Below are positions 16,068 to 25,111 of a DNA stretch of 54,192 bases, piece after piece. Under the pieces are notes generated by a model. It ran no database searches and had not been told where the DNA came from. It saw only the letters and a list, made by a program, of their open reading frames with translations. Origin of the DNA: an uncultured Collinsella sp. (lineage in GTDB: Bacteria; Actinomycetota; Coriobacteriia; Coriobacteriales; Coriobacteriaceae); NCBI GenBank assembly GCA_900552705.1, contig USAX01000002.1:1-54192 (forward strand). The letters are read 5' to 3'. The number at the start of each line of letters is the position of its first letter. Position 1 is the first letter of the stretch. The position numbers and the translations under genes were made by a program.

Positions 16068-17963
16068 TCACGAGCAAATACCAGGCTCCCCCGCCGCGCC
16101 CTCACGCGCGGCACATTCGTTGAGATACTTCACCGGAATCGGCCACCTGGAGGGAGCTCCGTGGCGCGAAAGCCCCACATTGACCAGCTGAACCAGCAGC
16201 TCGGACAGATCGTCGCCTTCGAGCACCTCAATCGAGCGCACATGAATCGCCGTCGCCAGGTCCTCTTTGGTGCCGTTGTTGACGCCGACAAAGTAGCAGG
16301 TCATCCCTGCGCGTTCGAACGTTCCAATGCCGTAATAGGGCGAGTTGTAACTCTCGAAAAACTCCTTCTTACGACCCGCCTTACCCGTAAGCTGGTAATC
16401 GCGCACCAAGTTCACGAAGTCGCTAGAGAAGGTCGTCAAGCCCGTATCCCGCACGCGTGCGAGCATAGCGCGTCCGCCCGCCCGCACGTCAAAGATATAG
16501 GCGTCCTTGTCGAGCTTACCCTCGACCGTCAGCAGCTCAAGCTCCATCTCGTCCACGGGACCGTCCTCGATCGGATGTGAGGCGTAGTCCATGGCCCCGT
16601 CCGCACCGATCGTCAACGTCGCAAGGCGCTCATCCAGCTCAACCTTATCCTTCTCCTTACGCGGAACATTGACCACGCCGCAGACCGTCACCGACCCAAC
16701 GCCAAAAGAGCCAAGGTCAAACGCCCTCACCCGTCCGTCGGCAACATCTTGCTTAACCAGCAGCTCTTTGAGCATGGCCCTCAGGATCCCCTCCTGTGCG
16801 CCGCGCACCTTTGCATTCGACGCCGCCTTAAACAGCGGCTCGCACACATCCGGCGTCACATGCTGTTCCACCACCCCAGCGTGCAGGGCATAGCCATCGT
16901 TCTCGGCAACCTCGTTAGGCACAACAACCAGATTCCAAGCCAACGGATCAACAACTCTGCCGTCATACGACGCGCGCACATCCCAGGAGGTATCGCTGAG
17001 TCGATCGGCGAGTTTGCGCGCGACCCCGGCAAGCCCTTTGCGCGCAAACGACACCACGACCCGCTGCCCCACCGAACGTTCCGCAACCACGCGGGCATAT
17101 TGCTCGCTTTTCAAAACCTCGTAGAAGCTCTTACGCGGATACTCTCTGAGCGACACCTGGGCAAAATCGCTGTACCGACGCTCAAGAATCTGCAGCTCTC
17201 GGTACAGGATGCCCTTCTTGGTATAGGCGACCTTTTCCGCTTGGGCCGAAAACGTAAGATCACGGCGCTTGGACGGCTTATCGCCCTTGGTGCGGCGCAG
17301 GATGTACTCGTCACGTTGTCCGTGAGCCAGCACCACCGAAGCCACGGGCGACAGCCTGTAACCAACCTGGCTGTTAATCTTCTCGAGCTCCTTCTTGTCG
17401 CCTGCCGCACGACCGATGAGCACCCGTCGCTTGGTAAACGTTCGGATCTTAAGTTCGAAGGTGCAATCCTCGTTGATAACGGTCTCGACCGTCTCAATCT
17501 TGGCAGGGCCCGTTCCAGCTTCCTCAATGGCGTCGCGGCGAGCACCCTTGGCGCTTACAACATACAAGTGCCCCGTATCATTGGGAATCTCGTCCTCGAT
17601 CCCCTCAAATTGCGAGCACGAGTTGAACAGCAGACGCAATGCGATGTAATCATCCAGCTCGTTCCAATGAGTTTTAATCGGAACCATTTGCTCATGGTCG
17701 AGCGAAGCGCTCAGGTCACCCGTCTGCGCGCCCGCCTTGACCATCAGAAAGACGCGGTTGTCCTCGAGCTGCGTAAGCGCGACGACCTTACCTGTCTGGC
17801 ACACATCGACCATAAAGTTTGCCACGGCATGCTTGTCCGCATCGCCGACGTTGCACCAAAAGACCGAGTAGCGCTTCTCGGCAGCCGCGGCATCGAGCTG
17901 CAATACGAGCTCGGACACAGCGATGTCTCCCAGACCACACGGCTGGTTATGCTTCGATTGCAC
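16068..17963 (-). CDS. Candidate pPIWI-RE-like protein (Argonaute/PIWI superfamily)
   Basis: A 631-residue soluble protein, last gene of the five-gene set. The GTG start lies inside the end of the helicase gene (17-base overlap) behind GGAGG, so the two are coupled. The C-terminal half looks like a MID plus RNase H-fold unit: a strand WNLVVVPN, then VVEQHVT, a helix RAMLKELLVK, a long strand-rich stretch, and an end reading RSIEVLEGDD...RWPIPVKYL. Placement of the Glu (579) in the EVL strand, Arg (600 or 606) and the final P-x-P strand fits what I recall of the RNase H domain of the pPIWI-RE family, which lacks the usual catalytic acids. The N-terminal 300 residues are unrecognised. This assignment is from pattern memory, not a search; the alternative is a wholly new family. 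Confidence 0.5.
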   Translation of the reverse strand: MQSKHNQPCGLGDIAVSELVLQLDAAAAEKRYSVFWCNVGDADKHAVANFMVDVCQTGKVVALTQLEDNRVFLMVKAGAQTGDLSASLDHEQMVPIKTHWNELDDYIALRLLFNSCSQFEGIEDEIPNDTGHLYVVSAKGARRDAIEEAGTGPAKIETVETVINEDCTFELKIRTFTKRRVLIGRAAGDKKELEKINSQVGYRLSPVASVVLAHGQRDEYILRRTKGDKPSKRRDLTFSAQAEKVAYTKKGILYRELQILERRYSDFAQVSLREYPRKSFYEVLKSEQYARVVAERSVGQRVVVSFARKGLAGVARKLADRLSDTSWDVRASYDGRVVDPLAWNLVVVPNEVAENDGYALHAGVVEQHVTPDVCEPLFKAASNAKVRGAQEGILRAMLKELLVKQDVADGRVRAFDLGSFGVGSVTVCGVVNVPRKEKDKVELDERLATLTIGADGAMDYASHPIEDGPVDEMELELLTVEGKLDKDAYIFDVRAGGRAMLARVRDTGLTTFSSDFVNLVRDYQLTGKAGRKKEFFESYNSPYYGIGTFERAGMTCYFVGVNNGTKEDLATAIHVRSIEVLEGDDLSELLVQLVNVGLSRHGAPSRWPIPVKYLNECAAREGAAGEPGICS

Positions 17964-20900
17964 GGCCGATCGCCTCCATCATCTCCAGGTTGATTGCTCC
18001 ATCAGTTGCCATATAGGGGAAGGAGAACACCATCCCCTCGTCATCGATTGGCTTTTGGCGGAGCTCCAGCGCCGCCTCGTCAGCCAAAACATTGACGATC
18101 AGCAGCCGCTTCGCCCCGACTTTTTGAGCCTTTGCCTTAAAGCGCTCTGCGTCCGTAGTCTCGCCGCCGCTGCGCCTGTAGGCCTCGTAGGCGCCGATGC
18201 GATAGTGCTTAAAGTCGATCCACACCCCGGTCTTGTTGCCGGCGGCATCGAGCACCTCAAAATCGCCGCCCGTCTCGGCATGGGCAGCGTCACCACGCGC
18301 AAGCAAATACCGGCCATCGTAATACGCCTCGAAGATGGCCCTACCGGCAGACTCTCCCAGTTCTCCCAGATACACCGCCTGGAACATATAGGGCGTCATG
18401 TGCGCCGTCGCCGCCGGTTGCAGCATCGCGGGCACCCCGTCGCGCGACCAACGCTCGCGCACCTCCCGAATCGACAACAGCTCGGGCACACGGGCCGCCG
18501 TCTGGCTTACCTGGCGAACCTTTGCGCCCTTAAAGCCCTCGTTATAGCGACAGCGCTCCTCCAGACGGGCGGCAATCTGCTCGACAGGCTCACCGTCGTA
18601 GCTGGGGAACCAAAAATGCGGCACCTTGCACGCTCCGCCCTGCGCATACGCATAGCCACTCGCAGCGAACGGCATGTGCAGCGCAGAGCTTTTGCGTGCA
18701 GGATAATGCGCGAGATCCTCCCATGGCAGGCAAAAATGATGCAGATAAAAATCGCGCTCGTCATCGAAAGCGGCCAGATCTTCCTCGCGCGCATCGAACG
18801 AGGTAACCTTCCACGCCAGCTTTTCGTGCTTCTCTTTCGCCAGGTTATTCCTAAAGGCAGCAAGGTTCTGCTGCTTGCTGGCAGCGTGCTGCTTCTTGTC
18901 CGCCATGTGATTGTTGACGGCCGCACAGGCGCCAACCACCTGCTCCAGCTCGTAGCCCATCGGCAAATCGTGCAAGAACGAAAAATCGCAATCGGCGGTG
19001 ATTTCGCGATCGAGCATCACCTGCACGTGCGGCATCTTTACGCTCGTACGCATCAAGCGACCCACGGCCTGCGCCACGATGCGAGCGCCTTCGACCTGGT
19101 AAGAGAGGGTGTCGCGCACCGGCAGTTTTCCACCGACGCCCGCCAGTACCGTGCGCACGCGATGGCGCTTCTGGATAAACGGAATCTCGCCGCGCGCCAC
19201 GAGCTCCTCCTGTTCGACCACGCCAAGCAGTGCCTGCTGGTCAAACTTCTTTGAGCTAATATCGACTCCCCAGGTCAAACGGCTCGTAGGCGACTCCACG
19301 TACAAAAAATCGAGGTCCATCTTGGGGTGTCGCTCAGCGTTGTCAAAACCACAATCGACCTGGCGCACCGCGTCACGCAGGCTCTCCGGCACCTCGTATT
19401 TAAGATTCTTGGAAAAGCCACCAGCGGCAAGGTTGATAAACACCAGGGTCCGCTCGCCATTCTTCAGACGTTCCTGAGCGGCGCGCCAGCCCTCCTCCCA
19501 GCCGGAGGCATTAAAGCACGGAACCATATCCTTGGCCTCCTCGAGCGACTTCTCGTACGACGCCTCGGGGTGCTTAACGTTCCTAATCACCAGTTCGGCA
19601 ACGATTTCTCGGGCAAGATCCAGCGCCAAACTATTAAAGTCGCCATGGTTTCCCATGTGTCGTGTCGTAAAGATGGCTCCCGCCTGCTGCTCACTGCGCG
19701 CCACGCCACGCGCCCAGGCGCTCACGGCAACGAGCGTCTTGCTCAGACGCTTTAGTTCAAACTCGATGCTTTCGGCATCGCTCGTGGTCACCCTGTCGGC
19801 GATCTTTCGGCGAAGGCACACCGCAAGCCCTTCGCTCACGCCAATCTGGTCAAAGAATTCCATCGCACGCTCGTACACCTCGTCGGGCGACACGATACCG
19901 CCGCCATAGGCGCCGCCGGCCACGGCCGCCATGCCGGCAAGCTTCTTGGACTCGTCGACCCAAACGACGTCGACGTCATACACCGTTGCCGCCTGCTTGT
20001 TGAACAGCCTGGTCTGTCGCACGATCTCCTGGTTGAGCTCGCCAATCCAAGCATCTTTACGAACCACGCCGTGCACTTCGTCCAGATAATCCAGGTCGAA
20101 GTTCTTAATGGTCGGCGCATTCCAGGTGGCGCTCATACATACGCAGGGAGCCTTGGCGGCAATGGACGCCAGATACGCCTCGGGCATGCGCTCAATGCCA
20201 TGATTGGTCAGGTACGTGGTTAACATATGGTCGATGGTCGTTTCCATCACCAGGTAGTTAACACCGCGTGCGTATATCGAATCGTCAACGGCATCGATCT
20301 CGTCGTTCTTGCGATCCTTAAAGAACAGCGCCAGCATCAACGAATTCCAGAAGTTTTTCTCGTTGGTCTGTTCGTTCCTAACACCCAGAGCATCGATGAT
20401 GTTCTTGCGCGAAAGATCGTCCTTGTACGAAATGCTGCCGTAGTACAGCTTGTCCATAAGCGTGGCGCAGCGGGCAAGATGGCCCACCACCATCCTGACG
20501 AGGCCGCGCGCACGTCGCACCGCCTTGTTAACGGTCTGCTGCTCGTCCGCCCCACATGACGTAATCATATTGCGGTTGCGGCGAGCATCGAACTCATAGC
20601 GCAAGGGTTTCGACAGGCCATCGCCCACCGAGACATCGTCGTTGCCAAACAGGCGACGACCGGCAAGCTGCTCGTCTTTCGCCTCGTCAGACAGGGCAAA
20701 AGGCTGCTGCAGCTCCATATCCTGAATACACGCAGCAATCATCTTTTGAATACGCTGGGCGCCCTTGGCAATCTCTTCGGCAGTCTCCTCGACACTCGCT
20801 CGCGAAACCTTGCCCGTTGCCGCATTTGACCCCTCGTGCTCGTCCGAGGTTGAGGCGTGCGTATAGACCGCCATCCACTGGTCTCGATTTCCCAGCAGCA

Positions 20901-21897
20901 AAGGATCCACCACGCCACCATTAAAATGACGGTCAAGGATGCGCAGCATCTCATCGGGCTGGAATTTCATATGGTCCGCCGCCAGCATCGACAGCATGTC
21001 GGCCTTCGCATGGTCGATCTCGTCAAAGATAAACAGGCACTCGTCGGCAACCGTTGCGTTAAAGAACACGACACCCGCGCCCGTCACCGTATCGATTCTA
21101 TTGACGAGTTTTTGCGGCGTGCACGCGATCGCATGCGGCATGCGCTTATCGTTAAGCAATGCCGAGGGCCAAATCTGGGGAATCACCTCAAAGCCATGCG
21201 TGATGCTCTGACGTCCACGACTCACCGCTCGGCGTAAGCTCGCGTCTGCCAACGCCAGCTTATCCCACAGCCCTGGAGTGAGGCGGTCGACGACACTTCC
21301 CAGACGCTCCTTCTTGTCCAAAATGCCCAAAAGATCATCAGCGATCTCCATCGCGCTGTTCCACGCGTGCATAATGTCGCGAAGAACGACCTCGTCCTTC
21401 GCTCCAAAGGGGCAAGGAATGTCACGCGGCCTCATGCTGCCCTTGCCAAACGCGGTGTCAATCCAGTTTGTGATGTTCTCCCCAGCACGCGGAAGATCGA
21501 ACACCATGCGTGCCGCTTCATCACAACTCATGCCCTGGCCAGCCAACAATTCACGCACGCTTGCAACATAGTTGTCGCGATTGTCTTTACCCGGAACAAC
21601 AAACACCAAGGTACGGCGGCCGGGACACTTGTTAAAACAGCCCGACTCATCCCAGCCACCGGCGATCAGGTCCGCCGTGACCTGTTCGGCCGTGTAGTTT
21701 TTGCCCGAGCCCGTCGTGGCACCCAAAAAGTACAGGCCGTTGTTGTCCTGATCCTTAGCGTCGTTCTGGTCCTGGGGGACAAACAGCGCACGCTCAAAAA
21801 ACTCGCGCATCGCCTTTTGGCGCGCAAGATAGGGGACAAGTTCCTTGTCGCTCGCAGACGACGGATTCGATTGACAGCTCAGTTCCCACGTAGCCAT
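17947..21897 (-). CDS. DinG/XPD-like SF2 helicase fused to nuclease-like domain
   Basis: A giant protein of 1316 residues. The Walker A loop is GATTGSGKN (59-67), Walker B is FIFDEIDHAK (about 288), and motif VI is VAQAVGRLMRT (about 944) followed by VQVMLDREI. The QxxGRxxR plus LD-R pair is the DinG/XPD form of superfamily 2. Near the C-terminus FEVLD...VWIDFKHY (about 1211-1229) and KVGAKRLLIVNV follow the layout of a PD-(D/E)XK nuclease core with a D-x-K. ATG 21897 is preceded by GGAGG. It lies between the ClpX-like gene and the PIWI-like gene. DinG-type helicases and restriction-type nucleases are the known partners of pPIWI-RE; here they would be one chain. The helicase is clear, the nuclease likely. 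Confidence 0.75.
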   Translation of the reverse strand: MATWELSCQSNPSSASDKELVPYLARQKAMREFFERALFVPQDQNDAKDQDNNGLYFLGATTGSGKNYTAEQVTADLIAGGWDESGCFNKCPGRRTLVFVVPGKDNRDNYVASVRELLAGQGMSCDEAARMVFDLPRAGENITNWIDTAFGKGSMRPRDIPCPFGAKDEVVLRDIMHAWNSAMEIADDLLGILDKKERLGSVVDRLTPGLWDKLALADASLRRAVSRGRQSITHGFEVIPQIWPSALLNDKRMPHAIACTPQKLVNRIDTVTGAGVVFFNATVADECLFIFDEIDHAKADMLSMLAADHMKFQPDEMLRILDRHFNGGVVDPLLLGNRDQWMAVYTHASTSDEHEGSNAATGKVSRASVEETAEEIAKGAQRIQKMIAACIQDMELQQPFALSDEAKDEQLAGRRLFGNDDVSVGDGLSKPLRYEFDARRNRNMITSCGADEQQTVNKAVRRARGLVRMVVGHLARCATLMDKLYYGSISYKDDLSRKNIIDALGVRNEQTNEKNFWNSLMLALFFKDRKNDEIDAVDDSIYARGVNYLVMETTIDHMLTTYLTNHGIERMPEAYLASIAAKAPCVCMSATWNAPTIKNFDLDYLDEVHGVVRKDAWIGELNQEIVRQTRLFNKQAATVYDVDVVWVDESKKLAGMAAVAGGAYGGGIVSPDEVYERAMEFFDQIGVSEGLAVCLRRKIADRVTTSDAESIEFELKRLSKTLVAVSAWARGVARSEQQAGAIFTTRHMGNHGDFNSLALDLAREIVAELVIRNVKHPEASYEKSLEEAKDMVPCFNASGWEEGWRAAQERLKNGERTLVFINLAAGGFSKNLKYEVPESLRDAVRQVDCGFDNAERHPKMDLDFLYVESPTSRLTWGVDISSKKFDQQALLGVVEQEELVARGEIPFIQKRHRVRTVLAGVGGKLPVRDTLSYQVEGARIVAQAVGRLMRTSVKMPHVQVMLDREITADCDFSFLHDLPMGYELEQVVGACAAVNNHMADKKQHAASKQQNLAAFRNNLAKEKHEKLAWKVTSFDAREEDLAAFDDERDFYLHHFCLPWEDLAHYPARKSSALHMPFAASGYAYAQGGACKVPHFWFPSYDGEPVEQIAARLEERCRYNEGFKGAKVRQVSQTAARVPELLSIREVRERWSRDGVPAMLQPAATAHMTPYMFQAVYLGELGESAGRAIFEAYYDGRYLLARGDAAHAETGGDFEVLDAAGNKTGVWIDFKHYRIGAYEAYRRSGGETTDAERFKAKAQKVGAKRLLIVNVLADEAALELRQKPIDDEGMVFSFPYMATDGAINLEMMEAIGRAIEA

Positions 21898-21970
21898 GGT
21901 CAAACCTCCGATTTAGTTGTTGCATGTGTTGAATATCATCCCGTGCGGACAAAAACTCACGCAGGGCGGT

Positions 21971-21995
21971 TGAGCGGCATCCATGCCGCTTGAGA
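21971..21995 (-). repeat. Short palindrome between the AAA+ and helicase genes
   Basis: TTGAGCGGCAT and ATGCCGCTTGA face each other around CC in the 126-bp gap. On the minus strand no T run follows, so it is not a standard terminator. It could be an RNA processing hairpin or a protein site that sets the ratio of the flanking gene products. Confidence 0.4.
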
Positions 21996-22023
21996 AAAGA
22001 AAGGAAAGAGAAGCAGTCGGCGA

Positions 22024-23793
22024 CTACTCGCACGAAGCGAGCAGCTTCTCAAGATCGCATTCCAACGCCTCGCGCTCCTCAGCGTCGATCACCGCGAGGG
22101 CGACACGCATCAGGGACACATCGGCGGCAAGCTCCTTTACCTGGTCGGGACGCTTGCTAAAGTGGTCGTAAATCCGCAGGGCCTCCCCGGCCGCCAGGTA
22201 CTGCCACTTTTCCAACGAAGGCTTTTCGGACCTGCTCATGGCATCGACCCACTCGCCAAGACCCTGAAAACCGTTGCCCGTAGTCGTGCCGTTCATAACC
22301 ACATCGAGCGGGCTCAGCAAGCAATCGGGCGTTTTTTTGTACACCAATTTGGTGAGCATAAGCACCTGGGCAAGGTTGCGATACATGTCCTGATCGGCAT
22401 AGAGCACGTCGTTGTAGCAGGCGCACGCCTTAAGCAGCTCGTGGGCGGCAATGCGCTCCGGCCCATCAAACGGAACGCCGCGCAACAACACCCCAGCAAG
22501 ATCGAATGCCTTGCCGCCCTGCACGATCTTGTCGAGCGCCGAGCCGTCCACCAAATCCGCCAGCCAAGCAAACTCAGGCTGATACGGCTTATGCTCATCC
22601 TCGTCCTCATGCTCCATCCAGTTGTTCACCAGCGTCAGGGCTTCAATCTCCCTCCCGTTCAGAAAGGGCGAATTCTCCCCCATCTCTTCCTGCAAAAAGC
22701 CCCGCGGCTCATGAGAGCGCTCGTACGCAACCGCAAGTTCCCCGTCGCTCACGACCAAGGTCGCACGGGAAATATAGGTATCTTCCCGCATGTCCCTCCA
22801 GGCGTACATCATAAGGGGACGCAGCTGACGGAGCATGCCGCGCGCGCCGGCACCTTCCTTAACCGCGCGCTTCGCCGCAAGGCGAGCAGCATCTGCCATC
22901 AGCTCCATCTTGGCGCCATTTCCCATCATGTTGTTGTACTTGGGCAGGTACTGTTCATACGCAATCTGGACCAGATCGTCCACGCTCAAGACGTTAAAGT
23001 TAATCACCGAGCCAATGCGCCCGCACAGCTCGGACATAATACCCCAAGTCTCAACATCCTCGATGGTCGCACTGTCTCGCAGCTCGTTTGCCGATTTTGC
23101 GGCGGTGCGCACGGCGGCATACGAGGATCCGAAGCCGACCGTGGTGCCAGACTTGTCACTCAGGCGCTTGCGCACCAGAGCATCCAAGCCCATAAAGGCG
23201 CCGCCCAAAATGCAAACAACCTGATCGAGGTTGAGCGTCTTAATAGCCGCACTCTTGGAGGTATCACATTCAAACGGCATCTCCCCGCCTTCCAAGAGCT
23301 TAAGGAACGACTGCGATGGACTAAAGCTCGATGCAACTTCGCCCCCATCGGGCTCGGCACGAACCGCCTTGTCAAACTCGTCAAAGAGCACCAAGCAAAT
23401 TTCGCCGGGATTGGCAGCCTGATAGTCCGCGACCTGCGACAGGCAGTTGCTCATGCTGGCACCGCGCCAGCCCTCGCCCGTCATGGTGGAGACATCGAAC
23501 ACGAACAGCTTGAGCCCCGCGGCATCCGCCACGGCTTTGATGGTGTGGGTCTTTCCCGTACCGGTAGAACCCATCACCAAAATGGCAGCGGGCGAAAGAA
23601 CGTCGCGCGGGTCGGCGCCGCGTGCCAACATCACGCAGCGGTTGACCTCAAAGCTCAGCGCCGTCACAAAGGCCTCCAAGCTTCCTTCGTGGCCAATAAC
23701 ACTCTGACGCGTCTGCTCCACCAGACGCGTAGGCGCAATTCGATTGAGCAAGTCCTGGTAGCGATCGATGTTTCGATACTGCTTCTGAGTCAT
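22024..23793 (-). CDS. ClpX-like AAA+ ATPase
   Basis: A 589-residue AAA+ ATPase. Walker A is GSTGTGKT (75-82), Walker B is CLVLFDEFDKA (about 133-143), and the small lid domain has AAKRAVKEGAGARGMLRQL (about 300-320), the sensor-2 layout of ClpX. There is no N-terminal ClpX zinc finger and no clear ClpP-docking IGF loop, and the C-terminal 250 residues are an unrelated extension. ATG 23793 is chosen over one six codons upstream because AAGGAAGG sits before it. Neighbours are a small membrane protein upstream and the helicase downstream. It may remodel the helicase or PIWI-like protein. Confidence 0.8.
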   Translation of the reverse strand: MTQKQYRNIDRYQDLLNRIAPTRLVEQTRQSVIGHEGSLEAFVTALSFEVNRCVMLARGADPRDVLSPAAILVMGSTGTGKTHTIKAVADAAGLKLFVFDVSTMTGEGWRGASMSNCLSQVADYQAANPGEICLVLFDEFDKAVRAEPDGGEVASSFSPSQSFLKLLEGGEMPFECDTSKSAAIKTLNLDQVVCILGGAFMGLDALVRKRLSDKSGTTVGFGSSYAAVRTAAKSANELRDSATIEDVETWGIMSELCGRIGSVINFNVLSVDDLVQIAYEQYLPKYNNMMGNGAKMELMADAARLAAKRAVKEGAGARGMLRQLRPLMMYAWRDMREDTYISRATLVVSDGELAVAYERSHEPRGFLQEEMGENSPFLNGREIEALTLVNNWMEHEDEDEHKPYQPEFAWLADLVDGSALDKIVQGGKAFDLAGVLLRGVPFDGPERIAAHELLKACACYNDVLYADQDMYRNLAQVLMLTKLVYKKTPDCLLSPLDVVMNGTTTGNGFQGLGEWVDAMSRSEKPSLEKWQYLAAGEALRIYDHFSKRPDQVKELAADVSLMRVALAVIDAEEREALECDLEKLLASCE

Positions 23794-23853
23794 GGGCGCC
23801 TTCCTTTCCATATTGGTTTTCTTTCCTTCGATGTGGGCCGAGCCCTTAAACCA

Positions 23854-24060
23854 CTACAGTGCCAGCGATGTCGCCGACTCCAGATAGATCACGTTGCCCG
23901 GCTGGGTAAAGACCGGAATGTGGTAGAGCAGCTGCAAAATGCCCTGCTTGAGCAGCGGAAACAGTGTGGGATGCAACACTTCGTACATCAGGGCACCAGC
24001 CATAAGAGCGGTAAGTACGGCAAGCAGCAGAAGCTTTTGAGCGTTAGAGAATACCGACAT
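23854..24060 (-). CDS. Small membrane protein
   Basis: A 68-residue protein with one strong membrane segment (KLLLLAVLTALMAGALMY, about 9-26) and a second hydrophobic stretch near 35-50. GAAAGGAACGACC precedes the ATG. It sits between a larger membrane protein and the AAA+ ATPase and is probably in the same transcript. No family recognised. Such small hydrophobic partners are frequent in defence operons, but function here is inference only. Confidence 0.65.
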   Translation of the reverse strand: MSVFSNAQKLLLLAVLTALMAGALMYEVLHPTLFPLLKQGILQLLYHIPVFTQPGNVIYLESATSLAL

Positions 24061-24104
24061 GGTCGTTCCTTTCTTTATGCGAGATATTTGGATTGCGTTG
24101 TGGG

Positions 24105-24842
24105 TTAGCGACTCATAGCGATGGCAATGCCAATAACCGTGATAACCACGGGGATCGCAAGCGATGCGAACACAATCCCGGCAAAAAGGCCTACCACCAC
24201 CGCGCACACGACGATGACCAGTGCTGTGGGCACAAGCGCGAGCAGAGGAGTAACCACGCAGGCAGATGCAAAGCGAAGCCCGTGGAACAAGCACTCATGA
24301 GGGAATAAAGCCTTGAGAACTCCTTCGACAATTCGCCACTCGACAATCGTTCCGACTGTTAAGACAACAGCCCAAAGCAGATAATCATTGGCGCGGGAAT
24401 CCGAAGCCATCTTTCCGGTAACGCCAGCCCACCAATCAAATGCGGCGGCACAGCCCAGCAAACAGACGATCGCGCAGACGACGGATGCAAATGCGCCCGC
24501 ACCCTCAATTGCACCGAGCAGCTCGCACATGTCGGATTCGCGCTCTCCCGTTAACAGCACAATCCATTTGTGGGCAAGCGCCGCAACGACCACCACGCCC
24601 AGCACAACCCAGTACGCCCTAAACGCCACCAGGCGCCACGAATGGAGCGGAATCACCGTGTTGCCCTCGCCAATCTCGAACATAAAGCCGCCGAGCCACG
24701 TCGTCAGCAAGCACATCATGTCGACGGCGACAACGTACAGCACAACCGCAAAGATGGTTTGCAGAATCATGCCGAAAATATTCACTGTTGTTGGCTTCTT
24801 GAGAGCGTCTGGCTCGATCCTATACGTGTCGTATACGTTCAT
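24105..24842 (-). CDS. Polytopic membrane protein, first gene of the PIWI-like set
   Basis: A 245-residue protein with about five or six membrane segments: near 24-50, 66-88, 110-130, 140-160 and 195-245. The soluble N-terminus is MNVYDTYRIEPDALKKP. AAAGG lies seven bases before the ATG. It has no motif I recognise. It is separated from the small membrane gene by 44 bp and is transcribed away from the methyltransferase-like gene, so the 269-bp gap (24843-25111) holds a divergent promoter pair. It may anchor the system or belong to an unrelated pathway. Confidence 0.7.
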   Translation of the reverse strand: MNVYDTYRIEPDALKKPTTVNIFGMILQTIFAVVLYVVAVDMMCLLTTWLGGFMFEIGEGNTVIPLHSWRLVAFRAYWVVLGVVVVAALAHKWIVLLTGERESDMCELLGAIEGAGAFASVVCAIVCLLGCAAAFDWWAGVTGKMASDSRANDYLLWAVVLTVGTIVEWRIVEGVLKALFPHECLFHGLRFASACVVTPLLALVPTALVIVVCAVVVGLFAGIVFASLAIPVVITVIGIAIAMSR

Positions 24843-25111
24843 TAGCTGGCCTTTCGTTGCTGAAACAACTAGTTGGTTTATCCACTGTAGCTTGATACAA
24901 CTAGGAGATATGCAAATCTCTTAGTGTTAGTATCTAGCGAAATATTACCCAATGCGTACGGCCTCATACGCACCATTCGATTTTTTTCTTTTTCATTTGA
25001 GTGCCCCGTCTGAAAAACGCCGCAACTGCTCTTCTTGTAGACTGAAGGCAATTGAGCCGCGACGGGCCAGTCAGCGAACCGCGCAATATAGGGAATATGC
25101 AGGAGGTGCGC

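Noticed and set aside
22162..24108. 648-codon plus-strand frame opposite the ClpX-like gene
   Set aside because: The minus strand has Walker motifs and a good ribosome binding site; the plus-strand frame is a shadow.
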